Assembly: GCF_035917995.1 (NCBI RefSeq)
Contig: NZ_CP109131.1
Span: 7,130,001-7,194,000, forward strand
DNA: 64,000 nucleotides
Direction of reading: 5' to 3'
Origin: Streptosporangium sp. NBC_01755
GTDB lineage: Bacteria > Actinomycetota > Actinomycetes > Streptosporangiales > Streptosporangiaceae
Below, piece by piece: positions 25,227 to 33,463 of this stretch. Each line of letters opens with the position of its first letter. The first letter of the stretch is position 1. The notes under the pieces were generated by a model. The model made no database searches and was not told the origin of the DNA. It was given only the letters and a program-made list of their open reading frames with translations. A program made the position numbers and the translations under genes.

Positions 25227-25640
25227 ACACGGGTCGTTTCCGCTGTTCGATGTACTGCTTGAGGACCGTGAGCGGTGCGCCGCCCACGCTTGCGGTGAAG
25301 TAGGAGCCGGACCACAAATGCTCGCCCCACAGGTACCGGCGGACCTGAGCGCCGTATTCCTTGCCGAGCATCCGCGCCGGGATGCCTTTCAGTTGAGTTG
25401 ACGAGCTTGGAGGGGGCGACCTTCGGCGGGTGGTGGACCAGCGGGTGGGCGTGGCCGAACTGCGCCGTTGAACTCGCGAAGTTCGGCCTCGAAGCCGGCG
25501 CGGACCTCGCGCATGAGTTCCTCGCAGCGGGTCGGCATCGGGTCGGTGAACACCCCACGCCGGTGCCTCGTCACGAACATCAAGTGTGCGTGGGGGGTGC
25601 AGACAACATGGCGTCCGGTGCGTGCCTCGGGGTTTGGATT
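25227..25640 (-). pseudogene. IS200-type Y1 transposase tnpA, frameshifted
   Basis: Three pieces of one Y1 transposase lie in different frames. First, an N-terminal piece with HLMFVTRHRRGVFTDPM and LMREVRAGFEAELREFNG; then a middle piece with the HUH region HAHPLVHHPPKVAPSKLVNS; then a C-terminal piece with LKGIPARMLGKEYG, HLWSGSYFTASVGGAPL and VLKQYIEQ. The breaks fall near 25465 and 25397. The catalytic His pair survives in sequence but cannot be translated in one chain. Confidence 0.85.
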
Positions 25641-25648
25641 CCATCACG

Positions 25649-26944
25649 GTGACGCAAACCGAAGGACACGATCACGGTGTGGAGTTGGTGAGGCAGGCTC
25701 GTGCGCACGTGGCGCGACTCGACCTCGGCGCGGACCAGGTGGCCGTGCTGGACGGTCAGGCGCACACCGCCCGCGCGCTGTGGAACCTGCTGCATGAGTA
25801 CTTCACCTTCCGCCAAGGCCGGTTCGCGACGGTGAAGGACTGCGACGCGGCGATCCGCACAGCCCGCCGCGAGATCGACTGGATGGGACAACTGCCCGCC
25901 CAGGCGGCGCAAGCGGTGCTGAGAACGTATCGGCAGGCGTGGGCGAACTTCTTCAACCCCGACCATCCGGCCAAGCGGCCCACCTTCAAGGGCCGCCTAC
26001 GGACCCGGTTGGCCGTGGACGTCCCGCAGGCCCGCGATCTGCAGATCAAGCGGGTCAACCGGCGCTGGGGCGCGATCAATCTCCCCAAGGTCGGGCGGGT
26101 GCGGTTTCGGTGGACCAAGGACCTGCCCGGCCTCACCAGGGGCGGTGCTGCCGGGCGGATCACGGGAGCGCGGCTGGTCAAGGACGCCCACGGCTGGCAG
26201 GTCGTGTTCCGCACCGAGACCCTGGCCAAACCCGCTGTCGCCCACCAGGGCCCGCGGGTCGGCATCGACCGGGGGATCACGGTCGCGCTGGCCCTCTCAG
26301 ACGGCACTATGCGTGAGCACGCACCCTGGCTTCGCAACGGCGAGAGGGAACACCTGCGCCGGCTGGAGAAGAAAGCGGCCCGTCAGCGGCGCACCCGGCA
26401 TCGCGCGGAGCCGGCCTCGCATCGGCTGGCCCGCACCTACGACCAGATGGCCCGCCTGCGCGCGAGAGCCAAGCGCCGAGCCGTCGACTGGCAGCACCAG
26501 ACCACCACCGAACTCGCCGCCACCTTCAGCGTGGTCGTGGTGGAGGAGTTGAAGATTACGAACATGATGCGTTCGGCCAGGGGCACGGTCGAGAACCCCG
26601 GCGTGAACGTCGCGCGGAAGGCCGGGCTGAACCGCTCGATCGCGGGGCAGGCGTGGGGCCGGACGGTCACCCTGCTGGAGTACAAGACCTCCGAGCGGGG
26701 CGGCCAGGTGGTGAAGGTCCCCGCGCGGGGGACCTCGCAGACCTGTCACCGGTGCGGCCATCGTGACCCGGCGGCCCGGGATGGGATACGGTACGCCTGC
26801 GCCAACCCCGCGTGCGGCTGGGTCGGGCATGCCGACACCAACGCCGCGATCAATATCAAGAACGCCGCAGGAACTGTGGTGTCAGGACGTGGAGACCTCG
26901 GGGTTACCCGGTCTGCGAAGCGTCAACCCCCGCGCGCCGCTTAA
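25649..26944 (+). CDS. tnpB: TnpB RNA-guided endonuclease
   Basis: 431 residues from the GTG at 25649; the true start could be a few codons later. RuvC-I GIDRGI (Asp207), RuvC-II VVVEELKITNM (Glu299), a zinc finger with Cys366, Cys369, Cys384 and Cys389, and RuvC-III HADTNAAINI (Asp396) are all intact. TnpB proteins are guided by reRNA processed from the 3' end of their own gene and the element's right end, and cleave donor sites to promote element retention. The nuclease looks functional although its partner tnpA is broken. The 3' end (about 26880-27000) is the expected reRNA source. Confidence 0.9.
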   Translation: MTQTEGHDHGVELVRQARAHVARLDLGADQVAVLDGQAHTARALWNLLHEYFTFRQGRFATVKDCDAAIRTARREIDWMGQLPAQAAQAVLRTYRQAWANFFNPDHPAKRPTFKGRLRTRLAVDVPQARDLQIKRVNRRWGAINLPKVGRVRFRWTKDLPGLTRGGAAGRITGARLVKDAHGWQVVFRTETLAKPAVAHQGPRVGIDRGITVALALSDGTMREHAPWLRNGEREHLRRLEKKAARQRRTRHRAEPASHRLARTYDQMARLRARAKRRAVDWQHQTTTELAATFSVVVVEELKITNMMRSARGTVENPGVNVARKAGLNRSIAGQAWGRTVTLLEYKTSERGGQVVKVPARGTSQTCHRCGHRDPAARDGIRYACANPACGWVGHADTNAAINIKNAAGTVVSGRGDLGVTRSAKRQPPRAA

Positions 26945-26990
26945 CCGCGACGCGACGGGAGAGTCTCCGGCTCCCAGGCAGGGGAGGAGT

Positions 26991-27971
26991 TCAACCATTT
27001 CGCCGTAGCGTGACAGGGACCAGTCTCATCGGAGCGCTCCACAGCCACTCCTCGGTGATGTAGGTGGAGGTCAGCAGCGTCATCAGACCCAGGGCGCGCT
27101 CGGTCGCGGTGGAGGGGTGGGCGCCGCAGTCACCGAAACGGCACATCCACAGTTCGACCATGCTGCTGTCGGAGAGCTGCTCGTGCACCGAGGGCCGTCC
27201 GGCGGGGAACCCGTCCCGCCAGATGTCGACGGACGTGCTGGCGAACGGGAAGGCACCGGCCAGCACCCCGCCGCCCGAGGTGACGGCACGGCCGACCCCG
27301 TCGTGCACCGGCAGGATGCCGTTGGACTGGAAGAGCACCACCCCACCCCCCGGCGGGCTGGCCACCCGCATGACCTCCACGAGGGAGGCCTGCTCGGCAC
27401 TCCACAGCTCACCGGCCGAAAGCGGCGGGCATGACTCCGGCACGGCACCCAGGCGGCGGATGACCTCGTCCTCGGTCACCTCACCGACGAAGGCGACGCA
27501 CAGTCCCTCGTTGTAGTCCTCGTACGAGAACATCATCGCGTCGACGGTGTCCTGGAGCTCGCGGAGCCTGGGGCTGACGGTGGGGGCCCCGGGCAGATGG
27601 GCGAACAGGTCGGCCAGTTCGGTGAAGAGCGCCTGGGAGCCGGGGGATCGGCCCGCGATGCACGGCCGCCAGGGGTCGGCGCCCGCGGCGAGCAGGACCC
27701 GCACGGCGTCGTCCCAGCCGTGGCGCACGGCCTCCCAGAGCGGGGTGGCACCGTCGGCGTCGACGGGGTCGACCTTCGCGCCCGAGGCCAGCAGCAGCTC
27801 GATCACCTGGACGGCACCCTCCTGAGCGGCCCGGTGCAGGGGCGTCGTGCGCAGCCACGGTAGCCACTGCCCGGGATCAAACCCGCTCGCCAGCCGCCGG
27901 CGGATTTGCGCCAGGTTGGTGTCGCGCCACGCGTCGATGTCCTCGGCCCACTCGTTGTCGCTCACTTTCAT
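26991..27971 (-). CDS. Ankyrin-repeat protein
   Basis: 326 residues. Two clear ankyrin repeats near residues 42-105: TTPLHRAAQEGAVQVIELLLASG and GATPLWEAVRHGWDDAVRVLLAAGAD. The remaining ~200 residues form an unrecognised domain with several buried-looking strands and a late MVELWMCRFGDCG. Ankyrin repeats mediate protein binding; the partner is unknown. Its start overlaps the stop of the endonuclease V remnant (ATGA), so it may be translated from that transcript. Its stop touches the right end of the TnpB element. Confidence 0.75.
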   Translation of the reverse strand: MKVSDNEWAEDIDAWRDTNLAQIRRRLASGFDPGQWLPWLRTTPLHRAAQEGAVQVIELLLASGAKVDPVDADGATPLWEAVRHGWDDAVRVLLAAGADPWRPCIAGRSPGSQALFTELADLFAHLPGAPTVSPRLRELQDTVDAMMFSYEDYNEGLCVAFVGEVTEDEVIRRLGAVPESCPPLSAGELWSAEQASLVEVMRVASPPGGGVVLFQSNGILPVHDGVGRAVTSGGGVLAGAFPFASTSVDIWRDGFPAGRPSVHEQLSDSSMVELWMCRFGDCGAHPSTATERALGLMTLLTSTYITEEWLWSAPMRLVPVTLRRNG

Positions 27972-28399
27972 CCCATTTCATCGTATTGAGCGGATCCAAT
28001 CAGGTCCGGACGACAGTTTTCGATCAGTGCCTCGCGTGAGAGGCGGTCGGCGGCTCGGGTCGTCTCGGGAAGGCGGTAGCGGGGCGTCAGGTTGAGTACG
28101 TTGTGGCAGGCCGTGGCGAGGTCGACGCGGTGTCCCGTGGAGACGAAGACGGGCTTGACCCCGTGCCGGGTGCGCAGCACGCGACCGACGACGTCGCCGT
28201 CCAGCGTCAGGTCGGTCCACGATCCTCGCTCGGGCGCGGGCTCGGGATAGGTGCCGACGAAGGCGGTCTTGCCGACGACGTCCACTCCCGCGACCTTGGC
28301 CGGACTGCGGGGACCGGGGCCGGTCAGGTCGAGCAGTGCGCTGAGCTCGTCCTGGATGGCTTCGGCCTCCATGATAGTGCGCGGCATTTGTGCCTTCAT
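27968..28399 (-). pseudogene. nfi: Endonuclease V with an in-frame internal deletion
   Basis: 143 codons. Residues 1-40 carry the N-terminal helix (EAIQDELSALLDL) and KVAGVDV with the first catalytic Asp. The sequence then jumps directly to GKTAFVGTYPEPAPERGSW, VGRVLRTRHGVKPVFVSTGHR and YRLPETTRAADRLS, which belong to the C-terminal half of endonuclease V. The ~80-100 residues between, including the catalytic Glu and second Asp, are missing without loss of frame. Full-length enzymes are about 220-230 residues. An ATG 12 codons earlier (28435) is also possible. Confidence 0.85.
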
Positions 28400-28435
28400 G
28401 ACTACATGATCGCTACTTTTAGTGTATGACGTCAT

Positions 28436-28621
28436 ATTTCTGGATTGTTCATCTTCTTTAGTGACCGGTTGCGTCGCCGCGCGATGTCTTGATCCCAGCG
28501 GTGCCCTCTGGTCCCGGGGGTTTCGTGATGCTGGGCGTGGGTCTCGCTCAGGAGGTGACGGGAACAGCGGCGGAGTCGAGATCGTTCTGCAGGCACTGGC
28601 GACTTCAGGAGCGTGGGCCGC
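28436..28621. other. Divergent intergenic region
   Basis: Separates the endonuclease V remnant from the metallo-hydrolase gene. It begins with an AT-rich patch (about 28400-28460) that stands out from surrounding GC-rich DNA and may hold promoters; no gene is seen. Confidence 0.4.
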
Positions 28622-29791
28622 ATGGCGGGCAGCAGATCGATCGGGCGTCTCCTCGTGGGCGGGCTGGCACTGGCCGCCGCCGGATGGGCGTTGAAGGACA
28701 TCCCCGCGGAACTCGGGGGCAGGGCCAAGGGGGAGCGGCTGGAGCGGATGCGCCGCTCGCCACAGTTCCACGACGGCCTCTTCCGCAACTCCACGCCCGG
28801 CGTCTTCGCGCCCTCGGCGCAGACCGCGCGGAAGACCGCCTGGAACATGCTCCGCAACCGAGAGGAGCGCCGCCCGGCCACGCCGGTCCCGGTGGTGACC
28901 TCACCGGCCGGCGGGCCGTCCCCGGCTGGGCTGAGCGTCATCTGGTACGGTCACGCCACCGCGCTGCTGGAGATCGAGGGCCGTCGCGTGCTCGTCGACC
29001 CGGTGTGGAGCAGGCGTGCCTCCCCCACCCGGCTGGTCGGTCCGCGGCGCCTGCACCCGGTGCCGGGGCCGCTGGCGGGCCTTCCGCCGCTCGACGCGAT
29101 CGTGATCTCGCATGATCACTACGACCACCTCGACCGCGCGACGGTACGCGGGTTGCTCGCGCTGCAGACCGCGCCCTTCCTGGTGCCGCTGGGGATCGGT
29201 GCCCATCTGGAGCGGTGGGGCGTGCCCGCCTCGCGGATCGTCGAGCTCGACTGGGACGAGGAGGCGAGCGTCGCGGGCCTGCGGTTCGTCGCCACCGCCG
29301 CCCGTCACTTCTCCGGTCGCACCCTCAGGCGTGACGTCACCCTGTGGGGCTCCTGGGTCATCGCCGGCCGGGAGCGGAAGGTCTTCTACGCCGGCGACTC
29401 CGGATACTTCGACGGCTACGCCGGGATCGGCGCCGCGCACGGCCCGTTCGACCTCACGCTCATGCCGATCGGCGCCTACAACGCCGCCTGGCCCGACATC
29501 CACATGAACCCGGAGGAGGCGGTCGACGCCCACCTCGACCTGGGCGGCAGGCTGCTCCTCCCGGTCCACTGGGCGACCTTCACCCTGGCCACGCACCCCT
29601 GGGCCGAGCCGGTCGACCGCCTCTGGCGCGAGGCCAAGGCCCGCGACGTCCGCCTCGCCGTCCCCCGCCCGGGTGAGCGCGTCGACACCGCCGACGTCCC
29701 CCTGCTGGAGAGCTGGTGGGAGCTGCTGCACGGCGGCGAGACAGGCCGCCGGCCGCGACAGGTGCCGCTCGCTCCCTCTCCGAGACTCTGA
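28622..29791 (+). CDS. Metallo-beta-lactamase-fold hydrolase, NAPE-PLD-like
   Basis: 389 residues from the ATG at 28622 (a GTG three codons earlier is possible). A short N-terminal hydrophobic segment (LLVGGLALAAAGWAL) may anchor it in the membrane. The di-zinc motif is SHDHYDHLD (His164, His166, Asp168, His169), with further ligands in ARHFSGR, YAGDSGYFDGY and LLPVHWATF. These features match the UlaG/N-acylphosphatidylethanolamine phospholipase D branch. Likely a phosphodiesterase or lactonase acting on a lipid-like substrate; specificity is unknown. Confidence 0.87.
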   Translation: MAGSRSIGRLLVGGLALAAAGWALKDIPAELGGRAKGERLERMRRSPQFHDGLFRNSTPGVFAPSAQTARKTAWNMLRNREERRPATPVPVVTSPAGGPSPAGLSVIWYGHATALLEIEGRRVLVDPVWSRRASPTRLVGPRRLHPVPGPLAGLPPLDAIVISHDHYDHLDRATVRGLLALQTAPFLVPLGIGAHLERWGVPASRIVELDWDEEASVAGLRFVATAARHFSGRTLRRDVTLWGSWVIAGRERKVFYAGDSGYFDGYAGIGAAHGPFDLTLMPIGAYNAAWPDIHMNPEEAVDAHLDLGGRLLLPVHWATFTLATHPWAEPVDRLWREAKARDVRLAVPRPGERVDTADVPLLESWWELLHGGETGRRPRQVPLAPSPRL

Positions 29792-29800
29792 ACGCGGAGC

Positions 29801-30085
29801 TCACATACCGGTGCTCCGGCGGCCGTCAGGCCCTCGCGGTTCTCGTTGAGAGACGGACGCGGACGACGAGGTTGTGTACCGCGTCCGCCGACGGCGCGTG
29901 TCGGGAAGGCGGGAGACGTCCCGCGCCTCCTCCAGTTCCCCGGTCCGCAGGCCGACCACCTCCTCCAGCGGCAGCAGGTGAACGCCGCGCAGGTCGACGT
30001 CGGAATCCTCGCTCTCCAGCCCGTACGCCCGCGAGCCGACCACCACCGACAGCACCGAGTGATCCGGGATGTACCGTACTTCCAT
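29801..30085 (-). pseudogene. N-terminal fragment of a predicted nucleotidyltransferase
   Basis: The frame starts MEVRYIPDHSVLSVVVGSR and contains GSRAYGLESEDSDVDLRGVHL, the pol-beta-superfamily nucleotidyltransferase motif with the Asp pair, then VVGLRTGELEE. After about 55 residues the frame becomes Arg/Ser-rich and unrelated; another frame there resembles the expected continuation, which suggests a frameshift plus truncation. Complete members are more than 200 residues. Confidence 0.65.
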
Positions 30086-30420
30086 CCGCGCAGCCTGCCA
30101 GGCCCGCCCCCGGCGCCGGTACTGGTTTTCCCGGACGCTCGTCGACCAGGTGCGGAGCGCACGCCTCCCGAATGGCTCCGGTTGAAGTCCGCCCTTCTCG
30201 TCCGCCGTGTCCGACGGGCGTACGGGCATCCCGCGAGCGGCCGGGGGAGCGGGTGGGAGGAGCCGGGGGGCGACCGATCCCCGAATACACACCGGAACTC
30301 GTGCTTAAGACGAGATAGTCGCCTATTCGATATATCTTCGATCTTGCAGGTCAAGATTGCTTCGCAGGAGATTGACCGGAGTTGTCAGATTTTATGCGAC
30401 CCTCTGGGAGTTTTCCGCCA

Positions 30421-32427
30421 ATGAACAGATGGAAGACGATCATCGTCGCGCTGGCGGTCATCCTGCCGGCCGGTGTCCTACCGGTCGCCGCGTCACCCGC
30501 GGCGGCCACCCGATCCGCAGCCACCCTGATGGAGAACGGCGAGACCCAGCCGGTCTACTCGCGCGCCGACGCGCTGACCGAGACCGTGTTCGTCGAGGTC
30601 GCCGGGGTCGACAGTGACGCCGACGGGCTCCCCGACCGGGTCGCCGTCGACATCATGCGCCCCAAGGAGACCGACTCGGGGCTGAGGGTTCCGGTCATCA
30701 TGGAGGCCAGCCCTTACTACGCGGGCGGCAACGACGTGCCCAACCACGTCGTGGACCTCGACGGCTCCGACCCCGCGGGCATGGAGTACCGGCGCAACAA
30801 GTTCAACGACCTGAGCGACGAGATGTTCGGAGAGGGCTTCGACGCGAGCCGCGCGGTCGCTCCGCCCTTCCGCGGTTACTACGACAACTACTTCGTGCCG
30901 CGCGGCTATGCGATCGCACTGGTGGAGAACCTCGGCTCGGGGCGGGCGACCGGCTGTCCCACGACCGGCCTGGACAACGAGACCGCGGGTCCCAAGGCGG
31001 CGATCGACTGGCTCAACGGCCGCGCCCGCGGGTTCGACGCGGCGGGCAACGAGGTCAGGGCCGGCTGGTCCACCGGGAACGTCGGCATGATCGGCGTCTC
31101 CTACAACGGCACACTGCCCAATGCCGTCGCCGCGACCGGGGTCAAGGGCCTCAAGGCGATCGTGCCGATCGCGGCCATCTCCTCCTGGTACGACTACTAC
31201 CGGGCCAACGGCGGAGTGCTGGCACCCGGGGGCTATCAGGGGGAGGACGCCGACGTGCTCGCCCGCTACGTCCTGACCCGTCAGAACGCCCAGCAGGTCT
31301 GCGGCGTGCTCATGGACCGGATAGAGAAGGACCAGGACCGGGTCACCGGTGACTACTCCGACTTCTGGGACCGGCGTAACTACCTCAACGACGTGCGCAA
31401 GGTCCGCGCGGCGGTCTTCCTGGTGCACGGCCTCAACGACTGGAACGTCAAGACCAAGCAGGCCGTCCAGTGGTGGGACGCCCTCGCGCAGCGGAACGTG
31501 CCCCGTAAGATCTGGCTCCACCAGGGCGCGCACTTCAACCCGTTCTCCTTCGCCGGGCGCAACGCCGAGTGGCTGCGTCAGCTCCACCGCTGGTTCGACT
31601 TCCACCTGTACGGCCTGCGTAACGGCATCATGGACGAGCCGCAGGCGGACGTGGAGTCGGGGCCGGGGCAGTGGGCGCGGCACGCCTCCTGGCCGCTTCC
31701 GGGCACCCGCGACGTGCGGCTCCGGCTGGCCGCCGGGCAGGACGGCCGCAACGGCACCCTGGACGCCGACCGCCCCCGAGGCCGCGCCGCCGCCGCCGGA
31801 TCCGCAGCCGACTCCGCCGCCACGCGCGCCGTCGAGTCCTTCGTCGACCAGAGCGCCCGCGGCGCCGAACAACTCGTCGAGAACATCGAGACCAGCGACC
31901 CCAACCGCCTGGCCTACCTGTCGAGTCCGCTGGCCCGTGACGCGCGCCTGTCCGGCACCCCGGAGGTCTCGGTGCGGGCCGCCTTCAAGGGCGGGCGCTC
32001 GCCGTATCTGACGGCGCTGCTCGTCGACTACGGCACCGACGCTCGCGCCTACGGCGACGTCGCCTACGGTGCCACCCAGGTCTGCTACGGCCAGGGCGTG
32101 CCCGGCGACACCGGCTGCGCCCGGCTGGCCGAGCACGTCCCGGTGACCGCCCCCTACAAGATCATCACGAGGGGCTGGCTCGACGTCCGTAACCGCGTCT
32201 CCGCCGCCAGGACCGAACTGCTGCGCGAGGATCGCCTCTACGACTTCCGCTTCGACCTTCAGCCCGGCGACTACGTCGTCAAGGCCGGTCACCGGATCGG
32301 TGTCGTGCTCATCTCCACCGACCGTGACTTCACCCTGCGCCTGCCTCCGGGCACCGCCGTCTCGGTCGACCCCCGCGCCGGCTCGGTCACCCTCCCCCTC
32401 GTCGGCGGCCGCTCCGCCCTCGGCTGA
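30421..32427 (+). CDS. Secreted CocE/NonD or X-Pro dipeptidyl-peptidase-like hydrolase
   Basis: 668 residues. A Sec signal peptide (WKTIIVALAVILPAGVLPVAASPAAA) precedes an alpha/beta-hydrolase domain with the nucleophile in GVSYNG (Ser227), Asp340 in HGLNDW and His371 in HQGAHFNP. A beta-sandwich C-terminal domain typical of the X-Pro dipeptidyl-peptidase/CocE group follows (LSGTPEVSVRAAF, PGDYVVKAGHRIGVVL). It probably acts outside the membrane on prolyl peptides or esters. The start is preceded by a weak ribosome-binding site; a stable hairpin (32456-32491) follows. Confidence 0.9.
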   Translation: MNRWKTIIVALAVILPAGVLPVAASPAAATRSAATLMENGETQPVYSRADALTETVFVEVAGVDSDADGLPDRVAVDIMRPKETDSGLRVPVIMEASPYYAGGNDVPNHVVDLDGSDPAGMEYRRNKFNDLSDEMFGEGFDASRAVAPPFRGYYDNYFVPRGYAIALVENLGSGRATGCPTTGLDNETAGPKAAIDWLNGRARGFDAAGNEVRAGWSTGNVGMIGVSYNGTLPNAVAATGVKGLKAIVPIAAISSWYDYYRANGGVLAPGGYQGEDADVLARYVLTRQNAQQVCGVLMDRIEKDQDRVTGDYSDFWDRRNYLNDVRKVRAAVFLVHGLNDWNVKTKQAVQWWDALAQRNVPRKIWLHQGAHFNPFSFAGRNAEWLRQLHRWFDFHLYGLRNGIMDEPQADVESGPGQWARHASWPLPGTRDVRLRLAAGQDGRNGTLDADRPRGRAAAAGSAADSAATRAVESFVDQSARGAEQLVENIETSDPNRLAYLSSPLARDARLSGTPEVSVRAAFKGGRSPYLTALLVDYGTDARAYGDVAYGATQVCYGQGVPGDTGCARLAEHVPVTAPYKIITRGWLDVRNRVSAARTELLREDRLYDFRFDLQPGDYVVKAGHRIGVVLISTDRDFTLRLPPGTAVSVDPRAGSVTLPLVGGRSALG

Positions 32428-32455
32428 GACTCCCCGGCACCGGTCCGGCCCGAAA

Positions 32456-32491
32456 CCGCGGGACCCCCGTCCAAGGCCGGGGGTCCCGCGG
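32456..32491. terminator. Perfect 14-bp hairpin after the secreted hydrolase gene
   Basis: CCGCGGGACCCCCG (32456-32469) pairs exactly with 32478-32491 around an 8-base loop. It starts 29 bases after the stop codon. No T run follows. It could also serve the minus-strand frame ending at 32511. Confidence 0.75.
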
Positions 32492-32510
32492 CACTCGGAG
32501 TCGCGCCGGA

Positions 32511-32700
32511 TCAGTAGTGCTCGAACACGCAGTGGGCGGTCGCGACTCCGCTCGAACCGTCCGGCCGCACGCCGGTGATGCGCTCGGCCAGCGCCGGCGC
32601 CTCCGGCAGGTCACCCTCGGAGTCGTCGCCCACGAGGCCCTTCAGGAGGGGGTCGTTGACGGGAGGCCCGGTTCTCTTCGGTGGATGGATCGAGAGGATC
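32511..32700 (-). pseudogene. Unrecognised 3' coding remnant
   Basis: A minus-strand frame reading RILSIHPPKRTGPPVNDPLL, then EAPALAERITGVRPDG and VATAHCVFEHY before a stop at 32511. Its codon bias is normal for this genome. There is no start with a ribosome-binding site and upstream sequence dissolves into short repeats. I read it as the end of a damaged gene, or a small gene with an unusual start; the family is unknown. Confidence 0.4.
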
Positions 32701-32736
32701 CTGACATCCGGCCCCGGCAGAATTCGAGGCCCTTAC

Positions 32737-32778
32737 CGAGGAACCCTGAGAAACGAGGAACCCTGAGAAACGAGGAAC
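32737..32778. repeat. 17-bp tandem repeat, 2.5 copies
   Basis: CGAGGAACCCTGAGAAA occurs twice in exact tandem (32737-32753, 32754-32770) and begins a third copy. It lies in a stretch of unusual composition between a gene remnant and a small membrane-protein gene. Confidence 0.9.
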
Positions 32779-32853
32779 GGAGAACCCCGGCTTGTCCCTG
32801 ACATCGGCTCGCGGGCCTGCCACCGGGCACGGCCAAGGCCTAGCGTTGAGGGC

Positions 32854-33024
32854 ATGGGACGAATTCTTCTGATCGTGGCGGCCGTGGTGATCGCCTTCAT
32901 TCTGCTGGGCTCGGTTCTGGGCTTCCTCTTCACGCTCCTCAAGTGGGCTCTGATCATCGGCCTGGTGGGCGTGGTGGTCATGTTCGCGAGCAGGCTCTTC
33001 CGCTCCTCGAACGTGCGCGACTGA
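32854..33024 (+). CDS. Small membrane protein, 56 residues
   Basis: Starts MGRILLIVAAVVIAFILLG and continues with a second hydrophobic stretch (WALIIGLVGVVVMFA) before the charged end RLFRSSNVRD. Two predicted membrane helices with a positively charged tail. Such short membrane proteins are common in actinomycetes; no function is known. Upstream TTGAGGGC gives a weak ribosome-binding site. Confidence 0.65.
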   Translation: MGRILLIVAAVVIAFILLGSVLGFLFTLLKWALIIGLVGVVVMFASRLFRSSNVRD

Positions 33025-33124
33025 CCGGCGCCGGAGAAGATCGGCAACCGGTACGGACGCCCCGGTGCCGAGGTCTCGCCGATGGCGCGTCCCGTGTCGT
33101 CGGCGAGCGGGCGGGCGTCTCCGG

Positions 33125-33343
33125 TCAGTCCTGGGACACCTGCTTCAGCGGAAGGTCGTCGAGCAGGGCCCGGGTCGCGGCGGCCACCGCGTCCACGGCC
33201 CTTTCGAACGCTTCGGCGTTGCGCGTCGAGGGGGAGCGGAAGCCCGACACCTTGCGGACGTACTGGAGTGCGGCGGCTCGTATGTCGTCGTCGGTCACGT
33301 CGCTGGCGTAGGGCTCACGGAGGGTCTTGATGCTGCGGCACAT
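33125..33343 (-). CDS. DUF2277 family protein
   Basis: 72 residues. The N-terminal MCRSIKTLR, then ATxxD-like SDVTDDDIRAAALQYVRKVSGF and AFERAVDAVAAATRALLDDL match DUF2277, a small helical family widespread in actinomycetes and proteobacteria. No biochemical role is established to my knowledge. It stands alone here. Confidence 0.88.
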   Translation of the reverse strand: MCRSIKTLREPYASDVTDDDIRAAALQYVRKVSGFRSPSTRNAEAFERAVDAVAAATRALLDDLPLKQVSQD

Positions 33344-33463
33344 GACAGGACGGTACTCCGTCCGATGGCTCTCCCGGTCCGTCCGCCCCGCTCGCTCAAG
33401 GAGATTTGGCGGACCGGCCCGCCAGGGGGCGTACCCCCGGGGGTCGAGCGGGCCGGTCCGGGA

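Larger units (their letters stand above)
25178..27000 (+). mobile_element. IS200/IS605-type element with divergent tnpA remnant and tnpB
   Basis: tnpA (minus, broken) and tnpB (plus, intact) diverge, an arrangement found in part of the IS605 group. The left end is placed at the hairpin 25178-25199. The right end lies after tnpB, near CAGGGGAGGAGTT at about 26978-26990, directly against the ankyrin gene's stop. Ends are approximate. Confidence 0.7.

Noticed and set aside
30493..32292. 599-codon minus-strand frame opposite the secreted hydrolase
   Set aside because: Val/Gly/Asp-rich antisense shadow without recognisable domain or ribosome-binding site.
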